Shown here piece by piece: positions 17,514 through 26,937 of a stretch of DNA of 64,000 nt. Position numbers and translations under genes: made by a program. Origin of the DNA: Cyclobacteriaceae bacterium (GTDB lineage Bacteria > Bacteroidota > Bacteroidia > Cytophagales > Cyclobacteriaceae); assembly GCA_016787565.1 (NCBI GenBank), contig JAEUUG010000004.1, forward strand, positions 620,593-684,592, given 5' to 3'. The notes under the pieces are model-generated. The model searched no databases, was not told the DNA's origin, and saw nothing but the letters and a program-made list of their open reading frames with translations. Within the stretch, counting starts at the first letter, position 1. The number at the start of each line of letters is the position of its first letter.

Positions 17514-18920
17514 ATGAAGTTTACGCTTATTACCCATTCTAAAAAATTATTAGCCGACACCCTGACACCGGTAAACATTTATCTCAAGATCAGAGATGTG
17601 TTTGCCGGTAGCATTCTGCTGGAGAGTTCTGATTATCATGGGCATGAAAATAGTTTGTCACTGATTTGTTGCAGTCCGATGGCCTCTTTTCAGGTAAAAG
17701 GCGATCAGGCTGAAATGCGTTTTCCGGATGGAAGTGTGCAGCAAGAAACGATCAATCAAGTCGGCCAGGTTACCGACATGCTGGAAAACTTCCGGAATAG
17801 TTTTGAAGCCGATCAGGATGTTCAATCGAAGTTTGTTAGCAGCGGTCTTTTCGGGTATATGACGTACGATGCTGTTCGGTTTTTCGAAGATGTTACGATT
17901 ACAAAAAAGGATGCTTTCATTCCGGATGTTTTGTATAAACTCTATCGGTATGTTATTGTGGTGGATCACTTTTCGAATGAGCTCAGTCTGTTTGAGCATC
18001 ATTTGTCAACAGCATCGGATCAGTCTTCAACCTTAGAAAAACTACAGCAGATTATTTTCAGCAATCGTTTTGCTACTTACCCGTTTTCAGTAGTCAATGG
18101 CGAGGAGTCTAATTTTAGTGATGAAGAATTTTTATCGGTGATCGAAAAAGGAAAAGAGCATTGCTACCGTGGCGATGTTTTTCAGATTGTGTTATCGCGC
18201 AGGTTTGCGTGCGATTTTAAAGGTGATGAGTTTAATGTATACCGGGCACTGCGTTCCATCAATCCGTCACCGTATCTTTTTTATTTTGATTATGGCAACT
18301 TCAAATTGCTGGGCTCTTCACCGGAGGCCCAGTTGCAGGTAAAGCAGGATAAAGCACACATCTATCCGATAGCGGGAACCTTTCGCAGATCCGGTAACGA
18401 TCAGGAAGATGCCGCTATTGCTGAGCGCCTTGCGGCCGATGAAAAAGAAAATGCTGAACATGTGATGCTGGTAGACCTGGCACGCAATGATATGAGCCGC
18501 AATGCCGCGAATGTAACCGTGGAGGTTTTCAAAGAGATTCAATACTATTCGCACGTTATACACCTGGTATCCAAAGTTACCGGCACACTGAAGCACGATG
18601 CATCGATTGTTCGGATGGCAACCGATACTTTTCCTGCAGGAACCCTATCCGGTGCACCGAAGCACATGGCGATGACGCTGATCAATACCTATGAAAATAC
18701 CAACCGTGGATTTTATGGAGGGGCCATTGGTTTTATGGGATTTGATGGCTCATTCAATCATGCAATTATGATCCGGACATTTCTGAGTCGGGAGAATAAA
18801 CTGATTTACCAGGCCGGAGCCGGTGTGGTATCTAAATCGGATGCTTCCAGTGAGCTCCAGGAGGTTAATAACAAACTTGCTGCCTTGCGAAAGGCTGTGC
18901 TGATGGCTGAAAAAATTTAA
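17514..18920 (+). CDS. trpE: Anthranilate synthase component I
   Basis: 468 residues from the ATG at 17514. The open frame extends upstream through the terminator, but that part cannot be protein. TrpE makes anthranilate from chorismate and ammonia or glutamine (EC 4.1.3.27), the first committed step of tryptophan synthesis. The feedback-site motif LLES (35-38) indicates tryptophan inhibition. The chorismate-binding core shows GDVFQIVLSRRF, SPEAQLQV, IAGTFRRSG, DEKENAEHVMLVDLARND and AGTLSGAPK. First structural gene of the operon, 13 bases before trpG. Confidence 0.96.
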   Translation: MKFTLITHSKKLLADTLTPVNIYLKIRDVFAGSILLESSDYHGHENSLSLICCSPMASFQVKGDQAEMRFPDGSVQQETINQVGQVTDMLENFRNSFEADQDVQSKFVSSGLFGYMTYDAVRFFEDVTITKKDAFIPDVLYKLYRYVIVVDHFSNELSLFEHHLSTASDQSSTLEKLQQIIFSNRFATYPFSVVNGEESNFSDEEFLSVIEKGKEHCYRGDVFQIVLSRRFACDFKGDEFNVYRALRSINPSPYLFYFDYGNFKLLGSSPEAQLQVKQDKAHIYPIAGTFRRSGNDQEDAAIAERLAADEKENAEHVMLVDLARNDMSRNAANVTVEVFKEIQYYSHVIHLVSKVTGTLKHDASIVRMATDTFPAGTLSGAPKHMAMTLINTYENTNRGFYGGAIGFMGFDGSFNHAIMIRTFLSRENKLIYQAGAGVVSKSDASSELQEVNNKLAALRKAVLMAEKI

Positions 18921-18933
18921 GAACTCAAGAAAA

Positions 18934-19500
18934 ATGAAAATACTCGTACTCGATAATTACGATTCCTTTACCTACAACCTCGTGCACATTATCCGTGAGC
19001 TGAATTATCCGGTGGATATTTTCAGAAACGATAAGATAGCACTGGAAGATGTTGAACAATACGACAAGATAATGCTGTCGCCCGGCCCTGGTATTCCCGA
19101 TGAAGCCGGTATTATGAAACAGGTTATCCGCGAATACGGTCCCACTAAAAGTATTCTAGGTATTTGCCTGGGGCATCAGGGCATTGGTGAAGTGTATGGC
19201 GCTGAACTTTTTAATATTCCCCATGTATTGCATGGCGTTACGTCAATTGCTGAAGTGAAAGATCGTGAGGAGATACTATTTCGTGGCATCAACAATACAT
19301 TTCAAGCCACGCATTATCATTCCTGGGCTGTTCTGCCTGACAGTATTACTGCTGAACTGAAAGTAACGGCCATCAATGGCGATGGATTGATTATGGGGTT
19401 GCGTCATGTGGAATATGATGTACGTGGATTGCAATTCCACCCGGAGTCCATCATGACACCAGAGGGCCCGAAAATGATTAAAAACTGGTTGGAGAATTAG
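18934..19500 (+). CDS. trpG: Anthranilate synthase component II (glutamine amidotransferase)
   Basis: 188 residues of a class I glutamine amidotransferase, which supplies ammonia to TrpE. The catalytic triad is visible: Cys78 in LGICLGHQG, and His169 and Glu171 in LQFHPES. The start LDNYDSFTYNLVHI and MLSPGPGIP (oxyanion region) are typical of TrpG/PabA. A shared role in 4-aminobenzoate synthesis is possible, as in some bacteria with one amidotransferase. It lies between trpE and trpD on the same strand. Confidence 0.95.
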   Translation: MKILVLDNYDSFTYNLVHIIRELNYPVDIFRNDKIALEDVEQYDKIMLSPGPGIPDEAGIMKQVIREYGPTKSILGICLGHQGIGEVYGAELFNIPHVLHGVTSIAEVKDREEILFRGINNTFQATHYHSWAVLPDSITAELKVTAINGDGLIMGLRHVEYDVRGLQFHPESIMTPEGPKMIKNWLEN

Positions 19501-19521
19501 CCCACACAAACACCATACGGG

Positions 19522-20508
19522 ATGAAACAAATATTAAATGAATTGATCGATCATCGGTCGCTCACCAAAGAAACCGCACGGCAGGTGTTGGTGGATCTGG
19601 CCACGGGAAAATTCAATCCAAGTCAGACTACTGCATTCATGACAGTGTACATGATGCGCAGTGTTACCATTGATGAACTGCAGGGTTTTCGCGATGCAAT
19701 GCTGGAACTCTGCATACCTGCGCGGTTTGATGCTCCTGTAATGGATGTATGTGGTACCGGGGGTGACGGTAAAAATACGTTCAACATCTCTACACTTTCT
19801 TCCTTTGTGGTGGCGGCTGCGGGTCAGCCTGTTGCCAAGCACGGTAACTATGGTGTTTCGTCTGCGTGTGGTTCTTCCAATGTGCTGGAATTTTTCGGTT
19901 ATAAATTTACCAATGATGTGGATGAACTCAGGCGAAGTCTGGATCGTGCCAATATCTGTTTCATGCATGCGCCTTTGTTTCATCCGGCCATGAAGAATGT
20001 AGCACCCATTCGAAAAGAGCTTGGTGTTAAAACATTTTTCAATATGCTCGGGCCGATGGTAAATCCAGCTTTTCCCACGCGGCAATTGGTGGGTGTCTTT
20101 AGCCTGGAATTAGCACGCCAGTATGGCTATCTCTATCAAAATACCGATAAGGATTTTGTGATCCTTCATTCGCTGGATGGATACGATGAAATATCGTTGA
20201 CTGGAGCATTTAAATATTTTTTCAACCGTGGTGAGCAATTACTTGAGCCTGCGGATATCGGTATGCCTCAATTGAAGTATCAGGATATAAAGGGCGGGGA
20301 AACGGTAGAAGAGTCTGCCAGTATTTTCATGCATATCCTGGAAGGGAAAGGAACAACAGCACAAAACGCAGCTGTCATTACCAACGCGGGTATGGCGTTG
20401 TATGCCGGGCATCAGTCTGGCGGATTGCAGTCGGCACTCGTGAAGGCAAAGGAAGCACTGGAATCGGGTAAGGCATTGGAATGTTTTAAGAAGTTAGTTA
20501 ACAGTTAA
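19522..20508 (+). CDS. trpD: Anthranilate phosphoribosyltransferase
   Basis: 328 residues; joins anthranilate to phosphoribosyl pyrophosphate (EC 2.4.2.18). The PRPP-binding motif DVCGTGGDGKNTFNIST sits at about 75-91, KHGNYGVSSACGSSNVLE forms the conserved second loop, and FFNMLGPMVNPA and DEISLTG occupy the expected later positions. Stand-alone TrpD, not fused to TrpG. It starts 21 bases after trpG. Confidence 0.96.
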   Translation: MKQILNELIDHRSLTKETARQVLVDLATGKFNPSQTTAFMTVYMMRSVTIDELQGFRDAMLELCIPARFDAPVMDVCGTGGDGKNTFNISTLSSFVVAAAGQPVAKHGNYGVSSACGSSNVLEFFGYKFTNDVDELRRSLDRANICFMHAPLFHPAMKNVAPIRKELGVKTFFNMLGPMVNPAFPTRQLVGVFSLELARQYGYLYQNTDKDFVILHSLDGYDEISLTGAFKYFFNRGEQLLEPADIGMPQLKYQDIKGGETVEESASIFMHILEGKGTTAQNAAVITNAGMALYAGHQSGGLQSALVKAKEALESGKALECFKKLVNS

Positions 20509-20518
20509 CGTACAGCAT

Positions 20519-21319
20519 ATGAATATACTTGATCAGATTGTTGCCTATAAACTGAAGGAAGTAGCGGAGCGAAAAAGTCTTTATCCAGTGAAGTTGCTGG
20601 AGCAGAGTATTTATTTTTCTGCACAACCTGTATCGATGAAAAAATACATTCAACGCGCAGATAAAACAGGAATCATTGCTGAGTTTAAAAGGAAGTCGCC
20701 TTCGAAGGGAGTGATCAATGCCCATGCTTCTGTTGAGCGGACCACCATTGGATACATGCAGGCGGGTGCTTCGGCCTTGTCTGTCTTAACCGATAAGCCT
20801 TCGTTTGGCGGAAGCAATGATGATTTGATGGTGGCACGCAAATTTAATTTTTGCCCCATTTTGCGTAAGGACTTTACCATCGATGAGTACCAGATCATTG
20901 AAGCCAAGTCAATTGGTGCTGATGCTATTCTGCTGATTGCTGCTGTTCTGGAACCGGCACAAGCTGCATCACTGACTGCATTTGCGCATTCGTTGGGAAT
21001 GGAGGTTTTGCTGGAAGTACACGATGCCGCTGAAGTAAAATCGAACATGGAGGTTGGTGCTGATCTGATCGGTGTAAACAACCGGAACTTAAAAACATTT
21101 GACGTAAGTCTGGATATATCAAAACAATTGGCCGAAATAATTCCTTCTTCTGTTGTAAAAGTATCAGAGAGTGGCATTTCAACACCGGAAGCTATTATCG
21201 AATTGAGGCAATACGGGTACGCGGGATTTCTGATGGGTGAGAATTTCATGAGGCACGGCAGGCCTGATAAGGCAGCACGAGAATTCATGGAAGCCTTGCG
21301 AAAAGCTGAATCAAATTAA
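20519..21319 (+). CDS. trpC: Indole-3-glycerol phosphate synthase
   Basis: 266 residues, a monofunctional (beta/alpha)8 enzyme (EC 4.1.1.48) that closes the indole ring. The signature IIAEFKRKSPSKG (Glu55, Lys57) is intact, as are LRKDFTIDEYQI (second catalytic Lys), LLEVHDAAEV, GVNNRNLKTF and SESGIS. TrpF is a separate gene here, not fused as in enterobacteria. It follows trpD by ten bases. Confidence 0.96.
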   Translation: MNILDQIVAYKLKEVAERKSLYPVKLLEQSIYFSAQPVSMKKYIQRADKTGIIAEFKRKSPSKGVINAHASVERTTIGYMQAGASALSVLTDKPSFGGSNDDLMVARKFNFCPILRKDFTIDEYQIIEAKSIGADAILLIAAVLEPAQAASLTAFAHSLGMEVLLEVHDAAEVKSNMEVGADLIGVNNRNLKTFDVSLDISKQLAEIIPSSVVKVSESGISTPEAIIELRQYGYAGFLMGENFMRHGRPDKAAREFMEALRKAESN

Positions 21320-21342
21320 TTATCGAAACGCTGAATTGTAAG

Positions 21343-21969
21343 ATGAAGGATAGTTTAAAACTTAAAGTATGTGGAATGCGGAATGCTGCCAACATAGTGC
21401 AGGTGGCAGCATTGCATCCTGCGTACATGGGCTTTATATTTTATCCGGCATCTCCCAGATATGTTGGCGAAGAATTTGAAATACCGGAGGACTTTCCAAC
21501 GGACGTTAAGAAGATTGGTGTTTTTGTGAATGCTGGCACACAAGAAATGCTCAGGCTGACCAATCGGTACGCCTTGGATATTCTTCAACTGCATGGACAT
21601 GAATCACCTGAACAAGTATCGGAGTTGAAAAATGAAGGAATGAAGATTATTAAGGTTTTTCCGGTTGGCGATGACTTTGATTTTTCGATTACAGCTCCCT
21701 ACGAGCCTGTTGTTGATTTCTTTTTGTTTGATACAAAGGGAAAGTATTATGGAGGGAATGCCCAGGCATTTGATTGGAGTATCATGAAGCTCTATAATCA
21801 GCATGTTCCTTTTTTTCTGAGTGGAGGGATTACACCACAGAATGTCACGGGTATCCGTTTGCTGCACGATATGAATTTGCATGCATTGGATATTAACAGT
21901 GGCGTTGAAATTGAACCCGGTATTAAAAGTATTGACAAGATTAAAGCCATTCAAAATTATTTAAACTGA
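21343..21969 (+). CDS. trpF: Phosphoribosylanthranilate isomerase
   Basis: 208 residues of the single-domain TIM-barrel isomerase (EC 5.3.1.24), catalysing an Amadori rearrangement. Catalytic Cys10 lies in KVCGMRN and the acid Asp130 in LFDTKG; LQLHGHESPEQV, PFFLSGGITPQNV and DINSGVEIEPGIK are the other family stretches. It starts 23 bases after trpC and ends six bases before trpB. Confidence 0.95.
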   Translation: MKDSLKLKVCGMRNAANIVQVAALHPAYMGFIFYPASPRYVGEEFEIPEDFPTDVKKIGVFVNAGTQEMLRLTNRYALDILQLHGHESPEQVSELKNEGMKIIKVFPVGDDFDFSITAPYEPVVDFFLFDTKGKYYGGNAQAFDWSIMKLYNQHVPFFLSGGITPQNVTGIRLLHDMNLHALDINSGVEIEPGIKSIDKIKAIQNYLN

Positions 21970-21975
21970 TTTCTT

Positions 21976-23157
21976 ATGAAATACGATGTTGACGAACGCG
22001 GATACTACGGAAAGTTTGGTGGTGCTTATATTCCAGAGATGCTCTATCCCAATGTAGAAGAACTTCGGAGTCGGTATCTTGAGATTATCGGGAAAGAAGA
22101 TTTTAAGGAGGAGTTTCACGACTTGCTTAAAAATTATGTAGGACGCCCAACACCGCTATACCTTGCCAAGCGCTTATCGGAAAGGTATGGAGCAACCATT
22201 TACCTGAAGCGCGAAGATCTTTGTCACACGGGGGCACACAAAGTCAACAATACCATTGGCCAAATATTACTGGCAAAGCGATTAGGAAAGCAAAAGATTA
22301 TTGCTGAAACAGGTGCCGGTCAACATGGTGTTGCCACCGCCACTGTATGTGCGCTGATGGGTATGGAGTGCATTGTGTACATGGGCAAGGTTGACATGGA
22401 ACGGCAGCGACCTAATGTCGAGCGCATGCGTATTCTCGGAACAAAGGTAGTTCCGGCATTAAGTGGCAGCATGACGTTGAAGGACGCTACCAATGAAGCC
22501 ATGCGGCATTGGATCAATAATCCAACCGACACACATTACATTATTGGTTCTGTTGTTGGGCCGCATCCGTATCCGGATATGGTGGCGCGTTTCCAATCCG
22601 TCATCAGTGAAGAAATCCGAAAGCAGTTGCAAGATGAAATTGGAAATCCATATCCTGATTATGTTTTTGCCTGTGTGGGTGGAGGCAGTAACGCAGCCGG
22701 AGCATTTTATCATTTTCTGAATGAAGAGCATGTTAATCTGGTGGCGGTTGAAGCTGCTGGTAAAGGTGTTGATTCGGGCGAATCAGCCGCCACAACGGCA
22801 TTGGGTAAGCCGGGTGTTCTGCACGGCAGTAAAACATTGCTGATGCAAACAACCGATGGACAGGTGATTGAACCATACTCCATTTCAGCTGGTCTTGATT
22901 ATCCGGGTATTGGTCCGATGCACGCACACTTATTTGATGTAGGCCGTGTTCAATTTGTTAGTGCTACCGATGATGAAGCGATGAATGCCGGTGTGGAGTT
23001 GAGCCGACTGGAAGGAATTATTCCTGCCATCGAATCAGCGCATGCTATTGCGGCACTATCCCAATATCAGTTTGAAAAAGATGATGTTGTAGTGATTAAT
23101 CTTTCCGGCAGGGGAGATAAGGATTTGGAAACATACATCCGCTGGGGAAAATATTAA
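21976..23157 (+). CDS. trpB: Tryptophan synthase beta chain
   Basis: 393 residues, the usual TrpB1 length (EC 4.2.1.20), which condenses indole with serine. PLP attaches to Lys89 in [14 protein letters not shown]; the phosphate-binding loop is [12 protein letters not shown], and [20 protein letters not shown] and NLSGRGDKD complete the pattern. It pairs with TrpA, but the trpA gene is not the next one: a lipoprotein gene lies between them. Confidence 0.97.
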   Translation: MKYDVDERGYYGKFGGAYIPEMLYPNVEELRSRYLEIIGKEDFKEEFHDLLKNYVGRPTPLYLAKRLSERYGATIYLKREDLCHTGAHKVNNTIGQILLAKRLGKQKIIAETGAGQHGVATATVCALMGMECIVYMGKVDMERQRPNVERMRILGTKVVPALSGSMTLKDATNEAMRHWINNPTDTHYIIGSVVGPHPYPDMVARFQSVISEEIRKQLQDEIGNPYPDYVFACVGGGSNAAGAFYHFLNEEHVNLVAVEAAGKGVDSGESAATTALGKPGVLHGSKTLLMQTTDGQVIEPYSISAGLDYPGIGPMHAHLFDVGRVQFVSATDDEAMNAGVELSRLEGIIPAIESAHAIAALSQYQFEKDDVVVINLSGRGDKDLETYIRWGKY

Positions 23158-23161
23158 CGGT

Positions 23162-24067
23162 ATGCGCTATAAAGTTATAGTATTTCTGTTTTTGTTTTTT
23201 ATGATCGCCTGCGGTGGAAAGGAACAACCTTTGCTTGACACGGTGGCTTATGAAAATGAAATCAATACCTGGCATGAAAAGCGTGTAGCCGAATTAAAAG
23301 GCGTTAATGGCTGGCTGAACGTTGTTGGCTTGTTTTGGCTGAAAGAAGGCATCAATACATTCGGTAGCGATGGAACTAATGCCATCGTATTTCCGAAAGG
23401 AAAAATAGCTGGTCAGGCGGGTTTCTTTTTGGTTCAGAATGGTGTGGTAACGGTGCAAACATTACCCGAGGCTAACATCAGGTGTAAGGGTGAACGAGTA
23501 GAGAGACAAATAATTTTTCATCCCGATTCAGCGAAGGCTGAAGTATTGGAGACCGGACCCCTACAATGGTTTATCATCAAGCGCGATAATTTGTTGGGTG
23601 TTCGGTTGCGCGATCTGGAAAGTGAAGCACTTAAAAAGTTTACTTCTATTGAACGTTATCCGGTTGATGCTTCGTGGCGACTGAAGGCTACACTGGAGAT
23701 GCCTTCCGAAAAGAAAGTTTTGTCTGTTGCTAATGTACTAGGACAACGTGTTGAACAGGTTTCTCCGGGCACATTGGTTTTTACCTGGAAAGGTAAGACG
23801 TACCGGCTTGACGCGCTGGAGGGGAATGAGGATGAATTTTTTATGATCATGGGCGATCAAACAAACGGAATTGAAACCTATGGGTCAGGCCGCTATATGT
23901 ATGTTAAAAAACCTGGACCTGATGGCAAGATCATTCTGGATTTTAATAAAGCCTACAATCCACCTTGTGCCTTTACTGCACACGCTACCTGTTTGCTTCC
24001 TCCTGAGCAAAACAGATTACCGTTTGAAATTATAGCAGGCGAAAAAAATTATGGCGATCACCATTAA
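23162..24067 (+). CDS. DUF1684 lipoprotein inserted between trpB and trpA
   Basis: 301 residues with a lipoprotein signal (MRYKVIVFLFLFFMIACGG, Cys17). The mature part has the DUF1684 pattern: WHEKRVAELKGVNGWLNVVG and FWLKEGINTFGS near the start, GSGRYMYVKKPG and DFNKAYNPPCAFTAHATCLLP at the end. The biochemical role of DUF1684 is not established. It begins four bases after trpB and ends 22 bases before trpA, so it is certainly in the trp transcript. A link to tryptophan metabolism would be guesswork; it may simply have been inserted in the operon. Confidence 0.85.
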   Translation: MRYKVIVFLFLFFMIACGGKEQPLLDTVAYENEINTWHEKRVAELKGVNGWLNVVGLFWLKEGINTFGSDGTNAIVFPKGKIAGQAGFFLVQNGVVTVQTLPEANIRCKGERVERQIIFHPDSAKAEVLETGPLQWFIIKRDNLLGVRLRDLESEALKKFTSIERYPVDASWRLKATLEMPSEKKVLSVANVLGQRVEQVSPGTLVFTWKGKTYRLDALEGNEDEFFMIMGDQTNGIETYGSGRYMYVKKPGPDGKIILDFNKAYNPPCAFTAHATCLLPPEQNRLPFEIIAGEKNYGDHH

Positions 24068-24089
24068 CACTGGATACTAAATTTTCACT

Positions 24090-24881
24090 ATGAAGAATAG
24101 AATTACAGATCTTTTCTCAACGCACTCAAAGAACATACTCTCTGTTTTTTATACAGCCGGTTTTCCACAATTGGAAGACACCGTTCGCATCGCACAGTAC
24201 CTTGAAAAAGCTGGAGCGGATATTATCGAGATTGGAATTCCATTTTCAGATCCGGTGGCCGATGGTCCAACCATTCAGGCCAGCAATAAAGTAGCGCTTG
24301 ATCACGGCATGAATGTTCCCTTGCTGATTCAACAAGTTAAGGAAATCAGGAAGACTGTTACGATCCCCATCGTATTAATGGGCTACCTCAACCCGGTGAT
24401 GCAGTACGGAGTGGAAAAATTCGCAAAAGATGTTGCGGCAGCAGGTGTAGATGGTTTGATACTTCCCGATATGCCGGTGTATGAGTTTGAAGAAACGTAT
24501 CATGATTTGTTTGCTTCCCTTAACCTGTGCAAAACATTTCTGATTTCACCCACAACATCGGAAGAGCGCATTCGCAGGATCGATGGAATTACTAATGGGT
24601 TCATATATGCTGTATCGGCATCCAGTACAACCGGTGCAAAAGGAGGTTTTGCAGATGAGCAACTGGCGTACTTTGAGCGACTGAAGAATTTGAAATTGAA
24701 AAATCCTTTTTTGATAGGCTTCGGTATTTCAAATCAGGAAACTTTTTCTATTGCATCCCAGTATAGTTCAGGTGCCATTGTAGGAAGTGCCTTCATTAAC
24801 GTGTTACAGAATTCCACCGACTTCGAAACTGATATTTTCAATTTTGTAAAAGCCTTGAAGGGCAAAACGAGTCAACCATGA
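24090..24881 (+). CDS. trpA: Tryptophan synthase alpha chain
   Basis: 263 residues, a TIM barrel that splits indole-3-glycerol phosphate and channels indole to TrpB. Catalytic Glu47 and Asp58 lie in DIIEIGIPFSDPVADGP, matching Glu49 and Asp60 of the Escherichia coli enzyme. PIVLMGYLNPVMQYG, GLILPDMP, FIYAVSASSTTGAKGG and GFGISNQET follow. Its stop codon overlaps the start of the DAHP synthase gene (ATGA), so the two are translated together. Confidence 0.96.
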   Translation: MKNRITDLFSTHSKNILSVFYTAGFPQLEDTVRIAQYLEKAGADIIEIGIPFSDPVADGPTIQASNKVALDHGMNVPLLIQQVKEIRKTVTIPIVLMGYLNPVMQYGVEKFAKDVAAAGVDGLILPDMPVYEFEETYHDLFASLNLCKTFLISPTTSEERIRRIDGITNGFIYAVSASSTTGAKGGFADEQLAYFERLKNLKLKNPFLIGFGISNQETFSIASQYSSGAIVGSAFINVLQNSTDFETDIFNFVKALKGKTSQP

Positions 24882-25888
24882 TCATTCAACTTCAGCCCTC
24901 TATTTCAGCATCCGAAAAGGATATTATACTAACACGGATTAAAAGTCTGGAGTATAAAGCTACCCCGGTTACAACCCAACGTGGCTCTTATCTGGTGGCC
25001 ATTGGCAAAAAAGAATTTGACATTCGGCAACTCGGACACTTAAAGGGTATTGCAGATATCCACCGGGTATCGGATGATTATAAACTTGTATCGCGTAAGT
25101 GGAAAGTGAATCACACGCAGATTGATTTAGGGGAGGGTGTGGTTGTAGGCAACGGATCGCTTTCCATCATGGCAGGTCCTTGTTCGATTGAGCATGAAGA
25201 TCAGGTTCAAAACACGATCGATCACCTTGTCAGGAACAATGTGCGGATGATGCGTGGAGGTGTATTTAAGCCACGCAGTTCGCCCTATGCTTTTCGCGGA
25301 TTGGGCGTGGAAGGTCTCAAGATGTGGTATGCACTGGCGCGAAAAGCAGGAATTAAAATTGTCTCTGAGGTTATGCAGGTGAGCCAGATTGCTGAAATGT
25401 ATGATTATGTTGATGTATTCCAGGTCGGTGCACGCAACACCCAGAATTTTAATTTGCTTGATGAGTTGGGTAAAGTTGATAAGGCCGTGATGATCAAGCG
25501 CGGAATTTCCGGCACGATTGAAGAATTACTATACTCCGCTGAATACGTTTTTTCTGCCGGCAATGAAAAATTGCTCTTGTGCGAACGGGGCATCCGAACC
25601 TATGAACGCGCCAGCCGGAATACAATGGATGTGAATGCTATCCCTATTCTTAAGGAGAAAACACATTTGCCCGTTATTGCGGATCCGTCACATGGAATAG
25701 GTATCCGTGACTATGTTGAACCTGTGGCGCTTGCTGCTGTGATGGCGGGTGCCGATGGTGTGATTTATGAAACACATGAAAAGCCGGAAGAAGCTGCCAG
25801 TGACGGACAACAAACACTTGACTTTGATGAGTCAACGCAATTGATCACACGTATGCGAAAAGCTTTTGATTTACTTCAGCAATTTTAA
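24878..25888 (+). CDS. aroF: 3-deoxy-7-phosphoheptulonate (DAHP) synthase, type I-beta with N-terminal ferredoxin-like domain
   Basis: 336 residues. Residues 1 to about 75 form a ferredoxin-like regulatory domain, as in the Thermotoga-type enzymes, and the rest is the KDOP/DAHP barrel: IMAGPCSIEHEDQ, MRGGVFKPRSSPYAFRG, QVGARNTQNF, ADPSHGIGIRDYVEP and GVIYETHEKPEEA. It makes DAHP from phosphoenolpyruvate and erythrose-4-phosphate (EC 2.5.1.54), the entry to the shikimate path. No chorismate mutase domain is attached. Overlapping trpA by four bases, it comes under the same attenuator, so supply of aromatic precursors rises with tryptophan demand. Confidence 0.93.
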   Translation: MIIQLQPSISASEKDIILTRIKSLEYKATPVTTQRGSYLVAIGKKEFDIRQLGHLKGIADIHRVSDDYKLVSRKWKVNHTQIDLGEGVVVGNGSLSIMAGPCSIEHEDQVQNTIDHLVRNNVRMMRGGVFKPRSSPYAFRGLGVEGLKMWYALARKAGIKIVSEVMQVSQIAEMYDYVDVFQVGARNTQNFNLLDELGKVDKAVMIKRGISGTIEELLYSAEYVFSAGNEKLLLCERGIRTYERASRNTMDVNAIPILKEKTHLPVIADPSHGIGIRDYVEPVALAAVMAGADGVIYETHEKPEEAASDGQQTLDFDESTQLITRMRKAFDLLQQF

Positions 25889-25899
25889 CAACTAATAAC

Positions 25900-26247
25900 A
25901 TGATTGTTTACGGTATCAAAAATTGTAACACGGTTAAGTCTGCATTGGAGTGGCTCAAGAAGAATAAGGTTGATGTTGAGTTTTATGATTATAAAACGAA
26001 AGGTATCAGCGAAGCAAAATTAAAAGACTGGAGTAAGCAAGTGGGCTGGGAGGCGTTGGTCAATAAGAAAGGAACCACCTGGCGACAGTTGGATGATGCA
26101 ACGAAGGGAAAAATCAGTTCTCAAAAGGAAGCCATCGCCCTGATGATTTCAAAAACCACCGTGATCAAACGCCCGCTGCTGGAGATGGATGGTAAGGTAA
26201 TAGCGCTGGGCTTTGATGAAGAGATTTACAGTACAAAGTTTTTTTAA
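25900..26247 (+). CDS. ArsC/Spx-family thioredoxin-fold protein (YffB-like)
   Basis: 115 residues of the ArsC-like fold: YGIKNCNTVKSALEWL at the start with one active-site Cys (Cys9, in the NCNTVKSA loop), FYDYKTKGISEAKL, and a C-terminal IKRPLLEMDGKVIALGFDEE with the family RP motif. Members reduce arsenate, act as glutathione-linked reductases or bind RNA polymerase (Spx). The single Cys and the GIKNC start point to the YffB/ArsC-like reductase group. It starts 12 bases after the DAHP synthase gene and may be the last gene of the trp transcript. Confidence 0.82.
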   Translation: MIVYGIKNCNTVKSALEWLKKNKVDVEFYDYKTKGISEAKLKDWSKQVGWEALVNKKGTTWRQLDDATKGKISSQKEAIALMISKTTVIKRPLLEMDGKVIALGFDEEIYSTKFF

Positions 26248-26398
26248 ATCAGCAGTCTCCGGTAACAGTCATTTTTTCTTTATTGATCTCGCCATATGTA
26301 AAACGTTAGATCGGTAAGTTTTATACAAGATATGAACAAGTTGTTATATTGCGATATAAAAAAAAAGATGTGGACATGCTAGTTGTTATGCTCATACT

Positions 26399-26926
26399 AT
26401 GATAAAAGTAATTGTAGTTGGACTTCTGATCATTTCAATGGCTGTTTTTTTTGGCACGTATGAAGCATTTACATTGTCATACTATGAAGAGCAGAAGGCT
26501 GAGCGATATTCAGACTATGCGGTGGCTCCATTCATGATTTACTTTTTTATTGCATTTTTTATTGAACGATATAAATACTCATTAAAAATCAATAGACTGT
26601 TTGATGCCGTAAAGCAATCTTTACTTCTATATACTTCTGTAATCCTATTTTACCTGATTTTAATCAGATCTGTTGTTTCAGGTTTTATCATTTTTACAAA
26701 TGATGTCTTTGGTTCGAAGCAAGAAATTGCAGTAAATGGAATTGTGATGGGTAAAGTTGATATCAGGGGACCAAAAGGGGGAAACTTTGAATATGATATA
26801 AAAACGGAGAATGAGATTTTTCGATTTGATACCGATGGAGTTCAAATTAATAAATACCAAATTGGAGACTCGTTTAATGAGCGTATGTCGATAGGGTTCT
26901 GGGGACTTTTGTCGAAGGATAGATAG
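26399..26926 (+). CDS. Small membrane protein of unknown function
   Basis: 175 residues. Three hydrophobic segments (IKVIVVGLLIISMAVFFG, VAPFMIYFFIAFFI, SLLLYTSVILFYLILIRSVV) are followed by a soluble C-terminal part of about 70 residues with FEYDIKTENEIFRFDTDG. No family is recognised. The composition is more AT-rich than the neighbouring trp genes. It is separated from the ArsC-like gene by 151 bases in which I see no clear promoter or terminator. Confidence 0.6.
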   Translation: MIKVIVVGLLIISMAVFFGTYEAFTLSYYEEQKAERYSDYAVAPFMIYFFIAFFIERYKYSLKINRLFDAVKQSLLLYTSVILFYLILIRSVVSGFIIFTNDVFGSKQEIAVNGIVMGKVDIRGPKGGNFEYDIKTENEIFRFDTDGVQINKYQIGDSFNERMSIGFWGLLSKDR

Positions 26927-26937
26927 GTTGCCTCAAA

